64,000 bases of DNA from Bagarius yarrelli (taxonomy: Eukaryota; Chordata; Actinopteri; Siluriformes; Sisoridae). Every line of letters begins with the position of its first letter. Within the stretch, counting starts at the first letter, position 1. The position numbers and the translations under genes are program-made. Shown one piece after another: positions 25,379 to 36,929 of the stretch. Under the pieces are notes generated by a model. That model worked only from the letters and a program-made list of their open reading frames with translations, was not told the DNA's origin and searched no databases. The stretch is from the NCBI GenBank assembly GCA_005784505.1, contig VCAZ01000003.1, positions 7,877,510-7,941,509 on the forward strand. Direction: 5' to 3'.

Positions 25379-27226
25379 CTAGAACAACCTGCGATTGTAG
25401 TAAATCTTCTCAATGAAGTTTTCAAGCTCATCATCGCTGTCCAGCACAGGCTCTGGCTCATCGTACGCATAGTCCGGGTGGTAATAATAGCCAGGTGCCA
25501 CTGCACTTGGGGGAGAGCGGGCTTTGGGCACAGGGAGCGTCTGGTAAGTTCGGGGATGAGGAAGGATGTAGTTAGAAATTACTGTGTCAGCTAAAGGGTA
25601 GATGTTTTGGGGCCGACGAGCTCCCTGCATCCGGTTTCGCTCCCTCCCCTTGGCTCTGTCCTTGTACAGACGTTTGGGAGGCTTGAAGCCATAAGCAATG
25701 GGGTCACCGAAGTTGTAATCGAATGAGAGTGCAGGATTTGTATAGAAGCGTGGTTTAGGAGATGGAAAATAGACCGGGTAATAGGCTCGATATGGCTTCT
25801 GATAGTAGGGAAAGGATGGGTATGCTAGTAACTGCTTCTCTGGTTTGAACCAGTAGTCCTGCTTGTTAAACTTGGGTTTACTTTTGTCCTTGTACCACTT
25901 TTTATATGGGTTCATCTTGTGAGAGGATTTTTTTGGGGACTTAGGGTATTGATAAGGCTGAGCTCTCGGTTTTGCTTTGAGTGGGACTAAAGGTCGGAAA
26001 CGGGGAGCATTGCTGGCTGGTGGGTCTTTCCTCTTCTTCTTTTCCTCCACATCTGAAATGATCTCAACTACGTCATCAGCAGGAAGATGCAGTTTACTTG
26101 AAATTTCAATTAGCTTGTCAATTGTCTCTGGGTCCATTTCATCATCATCACTATCCTCAATTTCGTTAGATCTCTTGTCCTCAGCTACATTGTTCATCAA
26201 TAAAGCACTCTTTCTGTCTTTCATATAGGAGGCTGTTTTTTGTTTCCTTCCCATGTATTCCAGAAGCATGTCAGAGGCAATATCTGCAAGTCTCTGCTCT
26301 TCCTCTCGTGCCTCTTGTGCCTCTGCCTCTTGTCTCCGCACCTCTTCCTGCTCAGCTCGTGCTCTTGCCTCTTCTTCCTCACGGGGAAGAAGCTCCTCCT
26401 CATCATCTATAAAGTCAAAATCATCCATGAAGTTTCTCTCGAGCTGGGAAGGGTTTCTCTCTTTCTCTTCCTGCCACTTGAGCTTCTTGCCAGCCAAGGC
26501 CAGCTGCTGGTTATAAGCTTTGTAGCCCTTCAAAGGTGGGAGGATCTCGTTGTTCTGAAGACCAAGGTCAATGTTTTGAAAATAGCCCCTAGTTTTACGC
26601 ATTAGTGAGGTGATGATTTTAGGTGGGGCCCCTGCTTTCATATCGAGCAAACTCTGCAAAAGCCCATCCTTTTCCTTAAACTTGTTTTTTCCATTTGCAT
26701 TCTCATCCACTTCGTCTGAAACCCATGGGCCAGTTAATTCTACCCTTTCTTCCTCCCCCTTCTCAACCCCTTGCATCGCCTCAGTCACTTCAGACTGTGG
26801 TATCTCTAATGTCTCCTCCTCACCCATGCCTTGCTCTGAGTTTTTATGGCCCTCCTGATCGCTCCATATGTTCAGATCCTTCCATGGTTTGTTCTTAATG
26901 TACTTCTCTGTCTCTAACTGGTTTTCCTTCTCTTCTCTAGCTGGATGATCAAGAGCCTCTAACAAGACAGTCACTAGTGCCTTTGCAGAGTCTATGTCTG
27001 TAAATCTGCCCTGTACAACTGGAGTTTGAAGAATGCCTTCCATTTTCCGGTGTGTCTTGACCTCTCCCACCTCTGAGGCTGGTTCTGGTTGCACCAGCCA
27101 GAGTGTCTCATTGCTGGTGCCCGTGAGAGGGCTCTCAGTATTCAGTAGGGCAGCAGCAGGTAGCTGTGGAGCAAGGCTAAGCAGGAATAACAGGAGAGTA
27201 GAGGAGGGAGGATGGCAGCAGGTCAT
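25379..27226 (-). CDS. vgf: Neurosecretory prohormone VGF
   Basis: VGF is a granin-like prohormone stored in dense-core vesicles of neurons and endocrine cells and cleaved to bioactive peptides. The frame from ATG 27226 encodes 615 residues, the usual size. Residues 1-25 form a signal peptide (hydrophobic LLLFLLSLAPQLPAAALL). Family blocks visible are ALVTVLLEALDHPA (82-95), an acidic and Arg-rich helix, EEQRLADIASDMLLEYM (about 309-325), DDEMDPETIDKLIEISSKLH (361-380), LPADDVVEIISDVEEKKKRK (381-400) and the C-terminal ELENFIEKI. Basic cleavage sites include KR 351-352, KKKRK 396-400, KR 518-519 and RR 537-538. Residues 400-590 are Tyr, Pro and Lys-rich and fish-specific in character. The coding region sits in one exon, as in mammals. 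An in-frame GTG upstream at 27268 is not a start, because a splice acceptor (CTCCCAG) lies between it and the ATG. Confidence 0.95.
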   Translation of the reverse strand: MTCCHPPSSTLLLFLLSLAPQLPAAALLNTESPLTGTSNETLWLVQPEPASEVGEVKTHRKMEGILQTPVVQGRFTDIDSAKALVTVLLEALDHPAREEKENQLETEKYIKNKPWKDLNIWSDQEGHKNSEQGMGEEETLEIPQSEVTEAMQGVEKGEEERVELTGPWVSDEVDENANGKNKFKEKDGLLQSLLDMKAGAPPKIITSLMRKTRGYFQNIDLGLQNNEILPPLKGYKAYNQQLALAGKKLKWQEEKERNPSQLERNFMDDFDFIDDEEELLPREEEEARARAEQEEVRRQEAEAQEAREEEQRLADIASDMLLEYMGRKQKTASYMKDRKSALLMNNVAEDKRSNEIEDSDDDEMDPETIDKLIEISSKLHLPADDVVEIISDVEEKKKRKDPPASNAPRFRPLVPLKAKPRAQPYQYPKSPKKSSHKMNPYKKWYKDKSKPKFNKQDYWFKPEKQLLAYPSFPYYQKPYRAYYPVYFPSPKPRFYTNPALSFDYNFGDPIAYGFKPPKRLYKDRAKGRERNRMQGARRPQNIYPLADTVISNYILPHPRTYQTLPVPKARSPPSAVAPGYYYHPDYAYDEPEPVLDSDDELENFIEKIYYNRRLF

Positions 27227-27300
27227 GTCCTTGCAGAGCAGACCAGATGGGGCTGGGAGACAGAACACAAAACAAAATAAGTCAATCCAATTTTGGATAA

Positions 27301-27337
<37 letters not shown>

Positions 27338-27353
27338 GACTATCAATATACTG

Positions 27354-27434
<81 letters not shown>

Positions 27435-28144
27435 CATCAAAAATGCTTTTGATGCTTTTGTATGTTTTTGGGGTTTTTTTATTTTGTCACGTACTATGCT
27501 AATTAAATAAATAAATCCCCCGTCTCATTCACCTGGCTATGGTAGTCTATTTGCTCATTTGCAGACATCAAATGGGTGAAATTGACTGAATGACAACGTA
27601 TAATTAGGCGATTTTCCACTTTAAATAAACGTGTATTTCTCATAATGTAACTTTAAAATGCAGTTTTAAAAAACAGCGGGGTTTTTTTACTGTAAGTATA
27701 CTGTCGTTATATTGTATAGAAAGATACTGAGTCATATTCCAGGTGAGTCCATGTTATTTCGCCTTCTATAAACATAGTTAAAATGATCGGTCTACTGCTA
27801 CAGCTCATGTACTTTTCTCAGAATTACTTATTAAAATGAAATGATAAAATCATATTATTTTGCTAAAAGGCTGATTTTAAATTACATTTTGTTCGCTAAA
27901 TGCTACATATAAATTTTTTAATCTAAATCTTTTAAGTCTGTGTCTTAAATTGAAGCTGTTTGGCCGGCAATATTTATACAGATTAGTAAGCGTTTGTTTC
28001 ACACCTACTCCATAGTCACATATACTTTATACTTCCACTTGAAATAATTTATCTAGATTAGTCTTTGAACGTGCATTAAATAAATAAATAATAAAATTAT
28101 AATAATAATAATAATAATAATAAAAGCGTAGACAACACACTCAC
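27227..28144 (-). other. vgf 5' UTR end and 5' intron with microsatellites
   Basis: Exon 2 begins at 27252 after TGTTCTGTCTCCCAG. The intron spans 27253-28144 and ends upstream at a GTGAGT donor. It contains (TATC)n at 27301-27337, (TA)n at 27355-27431 and (AAT)n at 28094-28125. Confidence 0.7.
27301..27431. repeat. (TATC)n plus (TA)n in the vgf intron
   Basis: Nine TATC units, a short spacer, then a TA tract of almost 80 bp. Confidence 0.97.
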
Positions 28145-28325
28145 CTGCGATCCCGCACAAAAATCAGCTGCAACTCTGAAGCGCTTCTGTGTCTCTTCGT
28201 GATTAACGAACGAAGCTCGAAAATGTCAGTCCGTATGTCAATCGAAGTTCAGGTGAAAAGTGTGTTTTCCGGCCCCAGACTGTTATCTCGTTTACGATTC
28301 ACTGTTATTTGCAAATGTGAAAGCT
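28145..28325 (-). other. vgf noncoding first exon (predicted)
   Basis: On the minus strand the exon ends ATCGCAG at 28145 before a GTGAGTG donor. No ATG was seen between the presumed start near 28325 and the donor, fitting a 5' UTR exon. Mammalian vgf also has a 5' UTR intron ahead of a single coding exon. The 5' boundary is estimated from the TATA-like site. Confidence 0.6.
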
Positions 28326-28449
28326 GTTATTGGTTGTTGTACGTGTGGCGCGTGATTTTTTATCAGGTCCGCGGACAGCTCTGTGCCGATATGTACAGGC
28401 GTGTGGCACCACGTGATCGACGAGTCAGAGCGCGCCGCCTTTGACGTCA
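28326..28449 (-). promoter_or_regulatory. vgf promoter with perfect CRE
   Basis: A palindromic TGACGTCA (cAMP response element) is at 28442-28449. Further toward the gene are an E-box CACGTG at 28410-28415, an AP-1-like GAGTCAG at 28422-28428, a TATA-like GATAAAAAATC at 28353-28363 (minus strand) and a CCAAT at 28329-28333. CREB control through a single proximal CRE is established for mammalian vgf; conservation here is inferred from position and match. Confidence 0.7.
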
Positions 28450-31418
28450 CCCCCTTCATTGATAAGAATTTCGTGTCTCGTTTGAACTCAGAGGGTACGT
28501 TACGCTGCTCTGATGAATGAACGGAAACGGCATGAATGAAGCAACTCTCGCCATTACGACCGGAGAGCACCGTGATCGAAAATCAAAACCGTCTACTCGT
28601 TCTAACCAAGTTCCCAAATTCTTATATTTATTGTAACCGAGTTCGTGAGCAGAATGTTGTGTGACTGTCGAAACGATTTAGGCATTCCCTTAAAGATACA
28701 ACAACAACTAGTTTGTCTAGTATTTGTGGGAACTGAGTTACCCGTTAATCAGAACTGGACCGAAGCCAAACGACTAAGGCCGCCGTGACGCACGCGGCTC
28801 CGCTTCGCCGCTCCATTTCCGCTCCATTTCCCGAGCAACTCCAATTTGCCAGTCTTCGTCTCTCGCACTCGTCGCCGACTTTCATCCATCTGGCTCGCGC
28901 GTCATCGTCTCATTATGTCCCTATCATTTGTGTGGAATTGCGTGTATTTGTGGTTCAATTATTTTCTATACTATACAAACACTCTTAAAATAGTACTCAC
29001 TGGGATGCAACTTATATGGAGATGATATGCAGCTGCCTTTCAAGTGGTTATAACTAAATATTCATCATCTGTTCTTTAAAAATAGAGGCCTAATAGCTCA
29101 ATATACCCACCAATCCGGCCAATCACAGTTTATGGTCCGGGTAATTGAATTATTCGCACTGCGCATGTTGTGGTCCCAGTGCAAGTGGCAACGCTCATTT
29201 CTCAAGATCTCATTTCAGCAATTTCTGAAAATTCTAGATGCGTCACGACATCAATACCATGTCACAATCAGGACCTTTTACAAGGAGTAAATACTGACAC
29301 ATTATAAACAGTCTAAAAACAATTTTAAAAATCTACACGGCTTTATTTTGAACATTTGTTTGTAACAAAGACCTGTTTTATTATGTGTTTGTCTCTTAAT
29401 CCATATACCATTAGTTTAAAGGGAGTTAAGCTTGTGTTTCTATTGGATTGTCAGTGGTTTGGGGCCAGAGGACAGAGTGTGATCCGCCTTGGTATTATTG
29501 ACTGCCAATCAGCATTAGTCCAGTGACGGCCCTTCAGCCAGGCGCTCTCCATCCCCCGCGCTGACTCACCACCTTTCAAACCCCTTGAAAGCAGAACAGA
29601 GTGTGTGAGAGAGTTATTACATACCTAAAACGAAGCGAAATTATCACGCATCATTTTTATTTGGTGTCACAGAGGAGATAAATGCATGGAGCGTTAAGCC
29701 AGCATTGCTCCTGTAAGTGCACCTGCTCTGATTTTGTGGGTCAATTATCATCATCATCATCATCATCATAATCATCATCATCATAATTCCTACTCATTAT
29801 AACAGTCAGTACTATTAAATTAGTTTTATCAGTACTAGATGTTATAAATGCTTGTTTGAATAGACACGTTCACCTTTTCTCTTGATTTTTTCTATGCCTA
29901 ATGCACCACACACACGTTGCTGTTGCAATGATGAAAATGCTTATCAGTTGTTAATGCATCAAAGTACAAAGGCGCATAATGGAAGTGGCATAACATGCCC
30001 CTTATGAATAAAAGAATTCATACTCCCACACGAGCAAAACGAAAAAAGATGGCTTAAAATATGAAAAAAAGGTTTCTGGTATGTTTCAGATGCTCCTCCG
30101 CTGCGGCTCAGGCGTAATGATGTGGAACCCGAATATCGCGCCCACACGCTGAGTGGGGGTCGCATCCAGAGTGTGTTTTTATTGCCGGTTCCGGTAGAAG
30201 CACCCAGATCCCTAAGGCGAGCTTTGAGCTGTTGAAAAAAAATGTCGGACAGGAAGGTGGCTTTGTACACCACGTGGCCCCGACTAGATCAGGCTGGCAC
30301 ATATTAACCAGGAGAGCGCGCACACCCGCGTCGTTGCCGAAAACGGCGCGCTAATTATGAGTAGTGATACGCGAACAACAGCTAACATAGATTTTGATAA
30401 ATTCATAAAGAGTCGAACTTGCAGTGGAAATGCGCTGCGTACTCGAGTCCATACGTTGCAAAAAACGTGCCCAGTGTCTGTTCGAGCTCGAAAGCAGACT
30501 GTGTCATTAAGAGCGCTGGACGCGGCAGAGGGCATTTTTTGTCCCGGTTCCAGGTTTGAGGCGGGCAATAGGTGTCTCGCACCCTGTCGATTCATCTCTC
30601 TTTTGCGCGTCCGTGCCAACGTCTCGTCCAATCGAGCTTGAAACCATTCCTTAATAAATACCCGTCAGTAAGGTCCTTCGATAATTTTTAACGTTTAGTG
30701 TGTAAAAATGCGCTTGACTGAGTGCTCCCTTGTGTACTGAGATCCTGTTTTGCATGCTATTTTTGGGGGCACTGGCACAAAAAACAGCTGAAATAAGATG
30801 TTCAGGACGTCAGAAAGCAAACACATTTATGAAGCTTTATTAATACGCTTGTTGCAAAACAAATTCTTTCGTCGTAATCTATTTTTTGAGTTCGCCCACA
30901 GGAAAGCACATTTATTATTGCGCGCGCCTTAATGTTCAGGTCCAGCATATCCACATTTAAACAGAAATAATATGAAATGAAAATGTTTAGAGCACCGGTG
31001 ACAGATTACACGGGAGCTCGCGCTTAGTATTGAGGGTTAATGAACCGCTTCATATCAGTAAGCGCAGTCGGTTTATTTATCAATCACATTTCTTGCACGC
31101 AAAGAAAAAAAATAGATACGAGCATTTTCATCAAGATTTTAAAAAACACGCGATTTAAATATCTGTCGACGTCTAAAAAAACAACGAGTCGCAAAAAAAA
31201 GAAAAAAGTGATTAACGCCTAAATAACGGAGTAAATGAACAGAGCACCCCAGGGTTAATGAGTGCACTTAATGCTTTACAGCGCTGTGCGATCACAGCTG
31301 GTTAAAATAAACAGACAACAATAGACTAGACGAGACTACACAATCCCATCTATTTCACCTGGAACATTTTGAGTGGAAAATTTTAATAATACACCTTAAG
31401 TTATGGTTTTCTATTTTC

Positions 31419-31420
<2 letters not shown>
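28450..31420. other. CpG-richer noncoding flank upstream of vgf
   Basis: CG dinucleotides are more frequent here than elsewhere, notably at 28780-28900, 29530-29570 and 30090-30640. Several frames (for example 30357-30641 plus, 29959-30273 minus) match no known family. It could hold distal vgf control sequence or an unannotated first exon; neither is shown. (ATC)n lies at 29742-29785. Confidence 0.4.
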
Positions 31421-31507
<87 letters not shown>

Positions 31508-31508
31508 C

Positions 31509-31543
<35 letters not shown>

Positions 31544-31610
31544 TCTATTATATATATATATAATGTAATCTATAATCTATTATATTTCTATATTATATTA
31601 TATATATATA

Positions 31611-31645
<35 letters not shown>
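31421..31645. repeat. Long, interrupted (TA)n tract
   Basis: About 225 bp of TA with short CT and AAA interruptions, the longest such tract in the window. Confidence 0.97.
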
Positions 31646-31649
<4 letters not shown>

Positions 31650-33539
31650 TATTATTATTATTTTATTATTATTTTGGGGGTTTTTTTTGGCTTAATATTT
31701 CTTACCATTTTTACAACTAGTCAGACTGTCCAGGTTCATCTTCAGTTTAATGTAAGCTTATCTAAAAGAAAACGTATGGCAAATAAGACCAAATTTTATC
31801 ACCACATGACTATATCTGGGTTGAGGCCTCAGATCTTAAAGAAGTTTTCTATTTTTCCATGGATGAATAAATACCATTTATTAGGATATGACTTTTATAG
31901 TAGCCGTTTTAAGGTAAATTAAGAGTGACTGGGACATAAGGTCAAATGGGACAGTATAACTGCAAAATTTATTTTCTCACCTGATAAAAAAAAATAAACT
32001 CTAAATATTTATACCGTTTCTTATGTCCCAATCACCCTTAATTCACGATATTGGATTTTTATAAGTATTTTAAAATAGCCTAATAATATCATAATATCTT
32101 ATAACGTCTAAACTGATTTTACTCCTTGTTATCAAAAAGCTAACATTTTATCACATGCGTATTTGGAATTGCAGATGATTTTAAATACCAGATTTACAAT
32201 CAATCAATGCATTTGTTTTCTTTTTTTTATTTCAGGAGGGAAAAGTACACTGATCTAAAGTATAATCACATCATTTCCAGTAGAGGGCGATACTGCGTCG
32301 TGCGGTCAAGCTGTATTTTAGAATTCACTCTCGTGTGAGGTTTTCAGGGTCTCGTTTAAATCTGGAATCCTGGGATATATTTTTTTAAAAGAATGTCTCG
32401 TTGGCTACGTCGGTGTTTTTAGAAAAAATGTCTTTTGAACTGACATTTGTCTAAAATTACCTGACATGGTGGAGGAGTAAATGAATTTTTATATATAAAT
32501 ACATTTTGTAGGCTTACTATTTTAGAAAAAACAAATCATTTAGCAGGTAGGTGTTTAAAGCTTTGATGATTAAACATAGATAATCTGGTATCTTTTTTTT
32601 AATACAATATGCAATTTTTGGAATGAGTGACGTCATTCTATGTTTGACTCATTCTATGAGAGTGAGAATTAAGAATATTTACTATACCTTTTGACAGAAG
32701 CAAATCTAAAAAAATATAGGACCTAGATTACTGTGAGCATCTTATCGAAATCCTTTCTTATAAGGTTTACGGTGTAAGTGTTTTACTTAAATCGTTTCAA
32801 GCACGCTTACATCAACTTCGCAAAGGGTGCATGCGTGATCAGACATGGATGCTCACCAATGTCCTCCAAAACTCCTTGCAGAAATGAAAAGTGTTATGGG
32901 TGATCAGCGTGACTGGACGGAAAGTCATTTGAGAAATGCTTAAACTGGGTAATTTGCAGATGTGACTCATCCAAGGCACCCACAAGGCTTACAAGTCTCT
33001 TTGCTCCAACTAAAGGAAGGGAGGGGAACAAATTTTGTGTGTGTGAGAAAGAGAGAAAGATAGAAAAAGCAGTGTTTTTAGAACAAAATGGGGACCCCTT
33101 AATACAGGTATATCTGACAATATTGGCCTTGTGGGGCTTGTTACAATTCAGGCTGGACATGGGATGGATATTATCATAAAGGAAGGTCTTCACAAAGTTA
33201 TTAAGACAAATGTGTGTATGTGTGTAAAGAGAGAGGGAGAGAGAGATGTGTGCAGATAAACATGCACATATATAATAGGTTGGAGATGGGGAAAAGTACA
33301 GAAGATGAATGGAGATGGCGTGAGATTATAAAGTAAAGTTTCAGTTGTAAGCTCCAGAAGGACAGAATCATTTTTTGTTCTCATTACTTTTGTCATCACA
33401 GTAAAACCAACATCATGTCAGTGAATTCCGTTAGGACACGTAAAGTCTATGACTTCCCTTAACCTGTCCTGAAAGAAGGGCACCATATACTTACACTGCT
33501 GTTATGTTGTCTGTGTCTGTGCTGTACTTATATATCTAT
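31646..33539. other. Noncoding, AT-rich, no gene seen
   Basis: No recognised frame, RNA gene or transposon. Confidence 0.4.
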
Positions 33540-33958
33540 GCGCTGATTGTGTCACAGTCGTCACCAGATCCAGTCTCTATCCAGCCCAGTTGGTGGATCA
33601 GCACTTGGAGACAATAAGGCAGTTTCCTAGTGATAACCTTGTCTTGTAGACGGCCATCCAGACAAGACCACGGAAACTTTGCTGCAGCAAGGTAACCTAC
33701 TGGTTTGTCTGGTTAGAGGAGAACTTACCGCCCCAACTGAGCCTGGTTTCTTCCAAGGTTTTGGTTCCTCGCTGCTGTCTGTCACCTCTGGCTTGCTTAG
33801 TTGGGGACTCTTAATTTACAGATATTAAATAAAGTGAACTCAATGCTTTAGTGAGTATTTACTGTATTGAGTTTTTCGATGTGATTCTGTAAATCTGCTT
33901 TGACACAATTTTGATTGTTTAAAGCGCTATATAAATAAAGGTGACTTGACTATATCTG
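33540..33958 (+). mobile_element. L2-type LINE 3' UTR fragment
   Basis: It matches the reverse complement of the L2 3' UTR at 49771-50110: GGAGACAATAAGGCAGTTTC, the GACGGCCATCC block, CTGGCTTGCTTAGTTGGGGA and the terminal GCGCTATATAAATAAAGGTG. It ends in a GACTTGACT-type tail. No coding part is present. Confidence 0.8.
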
Positions 33959-33959
33959 G

Positions 33960-35075
33960 ATAATGTTTGAGTCAACATCCGTGTATTTTTTTCCATGATG
34001 GCAGGTTCCATGGTAGCCAATATAAGAGATGAACTGACTTAAGTACTATCATTTAATAACCACTGCCTTATTCAATCCATCAAATAATGTCATGGTGTGC
34101 CTCATACACATAAGTGTCTTCAGAAACGCACAGCCTTGAACATAATACTGTTGTTTGGTTTGTGAGTGGTACATAATACAGAAACCAACACAGTTGCACC
34201 TTGCTTTTGTGTTAACTTAAAAATGTTGGTGGCTTGCAGTTTAAGGGCTTGATATGTTTAAGACTATAGATCACTAAGAGGATTCTGGTTAATAATTGGG
34301 TTTTTAAACATATTAAAACATAAAACCCTTCATGGTTTATTGGACTGGGTTAATCTGTGTTTTCTGGGTTTTGCTGAGTATAGTTCTCCCTTAGAAATGT
34401 ACTTTGTTGAGGTCTAACAGGAGACTCCTGTCCTCCCCACTTTCTTACATATCAGTGACCTGACAATCAAAGGGAAATATATGCCAAACTGTTCATAAGG
34501 TTTCTTGACCTTGACACACACTGGTTTTAGTTCAGGTTCTAATTCAGTTCCTTCAGCTGACACAGTTTTCAAACCTCCTGTCAGCCAAATGTGCTCATGT
34601 GTTGCTGACTTTGGCCCTGACCATCTTTGAAAGCAGTTGTTAAGTCAGACGTTCTTTGTACTCACTCACTATCTTGTAGACAACTTGCTAATAACAAATA
34701 ACAATTTGATAAATAATAAGGAGAGATAGAATCCTAGAAAGCTATTTAAAGTGCTGTGTAGACATAAGCACAAGAATAGCTCAGCTAAAATCAGTGATTT
34801 AGAACCAAAGCTGTACAGAAAGGCCTCTAATAGAGCCCTTCTTATGCCTCATACAGTCACAGTTTGGAAAATGTGGTGCATGCTAGTGCAGGAAATTTAA
34901 CAACAATTCAAACCAAAAGCATCGCAAAGTCACCTTTAAAGAATAAGGCTGTGTGGGGAGTTCTGGAAAACATTCGGGAAAACAGGAGTCTCCCCACCTT
35001 AAAATTTTACCTGTGCTCCATGAAACTGAGGGGTGATGGGACACCAACCACGGGCTTCTCAGGACAATGTCTGCA
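33960..35075. other. Noncoding, no gene seen
   Basis: The 84-codon frame at 34864-35118 is not recognised. Confidence 0.4.
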
Positions 35076-35079
35076 GTAC

Positions 35080-36095
35080 TATTTTCTAGAACCAGTAATT
35101 CTCAGTGAAATAAACTGACTTGGAGTGAAATGGGACCGACGTGAGCTTGAACCTTTCCCCGGGTAAGTGGCCTGCCTGTTACTGACTGGACCTTGTAAGA
35201 GATGTCATTTAGCTTCCTTTTGAAATGCAGTCGGTTGCATAACTTGGCGGAGATGAAATTGCCGGCTGACCCAGAATCAATGAGGGCATAATTTAAAAAC
35301 ACAATACAGAGTGGTTCAAACATGGAATGTAACGGTTGAGATGTACATGTTCTCTATACATGTCCACAGTATAGAGAACATGTACATGTTCTCTATACTG
35401 TGGACAGAGAACATGTACATGTTCTCTATACATGTTCTCTATACATGTCCACAGTATAAACACAAGCCCTGGGTTAGCCGGTGACAAAGTTCAGTTGAGG
35501 TGAGTCTCGTGCTATCCACTTGCATCACTTCGGAATATGACTGGAGGATTAATTTTTTCTGGTTAGCGGGTAAAGCGGAGTGTGATCTAATCCATATGGC
35601 TTTCCATATGTGACAACCCAGACGCAGAGGGATCCATAATCCAGATTAAAACTTTATTGAAGATAGCACAGTAGCAGAATCGAAAGCAGTATCGCAAAGG
35701 TCGGTACTCAGAAATCATCAATGAATGTGGCAAACAAATTGGTAAGGCCTAATTGTAAACAAAAGAAAGCATAGATCAAAACCAAAATAGCAATATAACA
35801 TTCAAATGCTCAGTAAGTAGACATGCTAACAATATTTCGCAACATGCTAGCTGCTAGCACTAACTCAAATAGCCGGCTTCTCAAAGTGACACTGGTAGTG
35901 AACTCAATATTCGGGCGACCTCTGTTCTCACGATGGTGTCGTTACACCATACAACCCTCTCGTCAGAACACGAGGTTAGAATCCAACAGAATCACTTTTA
36001 TTTCAAAAGGCAATCAGAACTGATGGAAGTGTGAGGCTTAAATAAGTTGAGTGTGATGAGGTAATGAGGTGCAGGTGTGATTGATTATTTCTCTG
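35080..36095 (-). mobile_element. Ty3/gypsy LTR, gag start and protease fragment
   Basis: Read on the minus strand, an LTR-like segment (about 36095-35600) has CAATAAAG at 35650 and ends near GCGTCTGGGTTGTCAC. A short leader with a gag-like start and then a protease segment follow (35323-35102), with ALIDSGSAGNFISAKLC containing the DSG active-site motif and YKVQSVTGRPL. Gag is almost wholly deleted and the rest of pol is absent. Confidence 0.7.
35341..35456. repeat. Clustered perfect palindromes built from ACATGTTCTCTATA units
   Basis: 35361-35406 is a perfect 46-bp palindrome, followed directly by a perfect 20-bp palindrome at 35407-35426. Two further ACATGTTCTCTATA units flank them. The cluster lies between the gag start and protease of the gypsy fragment. 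Confidence 0.95.
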
Positions 36096-36109
36096 AGGAG
36101 AGTGTTATG

Positions 36110-36770
36110 AGTTGTAGATTCTGGAGTTTTGATGTTGGAATTTGGTCCCATTCTTGCCTGATTCAGATTTCCATCTGCTGAAGAGTTTGTGTTCGTCTTT
36201 GACATATTTTTCATTTAATGATGCACCAAATGGTTTCTATAGGTAAAAGATCTGGACTGCAGGTAGGCCAATTCAGCACTTGGACTGCCAAGATGTTGTA
36301 ATAGCTGCGGTATGTCGTTTTGCATGTCCTTTCTGCACGTCCAGACGACACAGCGTTTATGATTTTCAACAAGAATGTTCAATTTGGACACGTTTGACCA
36401 TAGAACACTTTTTCACTTTGAATCAGTCCATTTTAAATGGAACTCGACCCACAGGACACGACGACGCTTCTGGACCATGTTCAAATATAGCTTCCTTTTT
36501 GCATTATAGAGCTTAAGTTGGCATCGCTAGATGGCACGGCGGATTGTGTTTACCAACAGTGGGTTCTGGAAGTATTCCATTTAGTAATATAAATCACAGA
36601 ATCATGTTGATGAGTGATGCAGTTTCATCTGAGGATTTGAAGACCACAGGCATCCAACAAAGGTTTTCAAGCTTGTTTCTTATAGACAGAGATTTCTTTA
36701 GATTCTCTGAATCTTTTGATTGTGTTTTCTTATTTCGTGAAATTACATGTGGGTGGAGAAAGTTCTGACA
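36110..36770 (-). pseudogene. Tc1-like transposase remnant
   Basis: On the minus strand, helix-turn-helix-end text (KRFRESKEISV) and the C-terminal block (LNWPTCSPDLLPIETIW, then RQEWDQIPTSKLQNL) are readable through stops and frameshifts. These match a fish Tc1 family different from the copy at 7.5 kb. The first catalytic Asp region is replaced by YGQTCPN. The terminal repeats were not identified. Confidence 0.75.
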
Positions 36771-36929
36771 TGATTTATCTTGGGTGAATCAGCAATTTGT
36801 GGATGTTTTCTATCCATTTCATTTAATTTGGTCTTACTTTTAGTACAAACATCAGTCGTTTGACAACAGATAAAAATTGTAGTTATGAATCAACCCACCG
36901 AATTCTGGACTTCCTGATTAAGTAGCCAG

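Noticed and set aside
25977..26898. Plus-strand Ser-rich frames opposite vgf
   Set aside because: They are antisense shadows of the acidic coding sequence of vgf.
27227..27268. N-terminal extension of VGF (14 residues)
   Set aside because: The upstream codon at 27268 is GTG and lies on the intron side of a CTCCCAG splice acceptor, so the start is the ATG at 27226.
30357..30641. Plus-strand 94-codon frame in CpG-richer DNA
   Set aside because: No recognised motif and no supporting splice or promoter pattern; open frames are expected in GC-richer sequence.
35293..35487. Frame with REHVH repeats
   Set aside because: It is the translation of the palindromic ACATGTTCTCTATA cluster.
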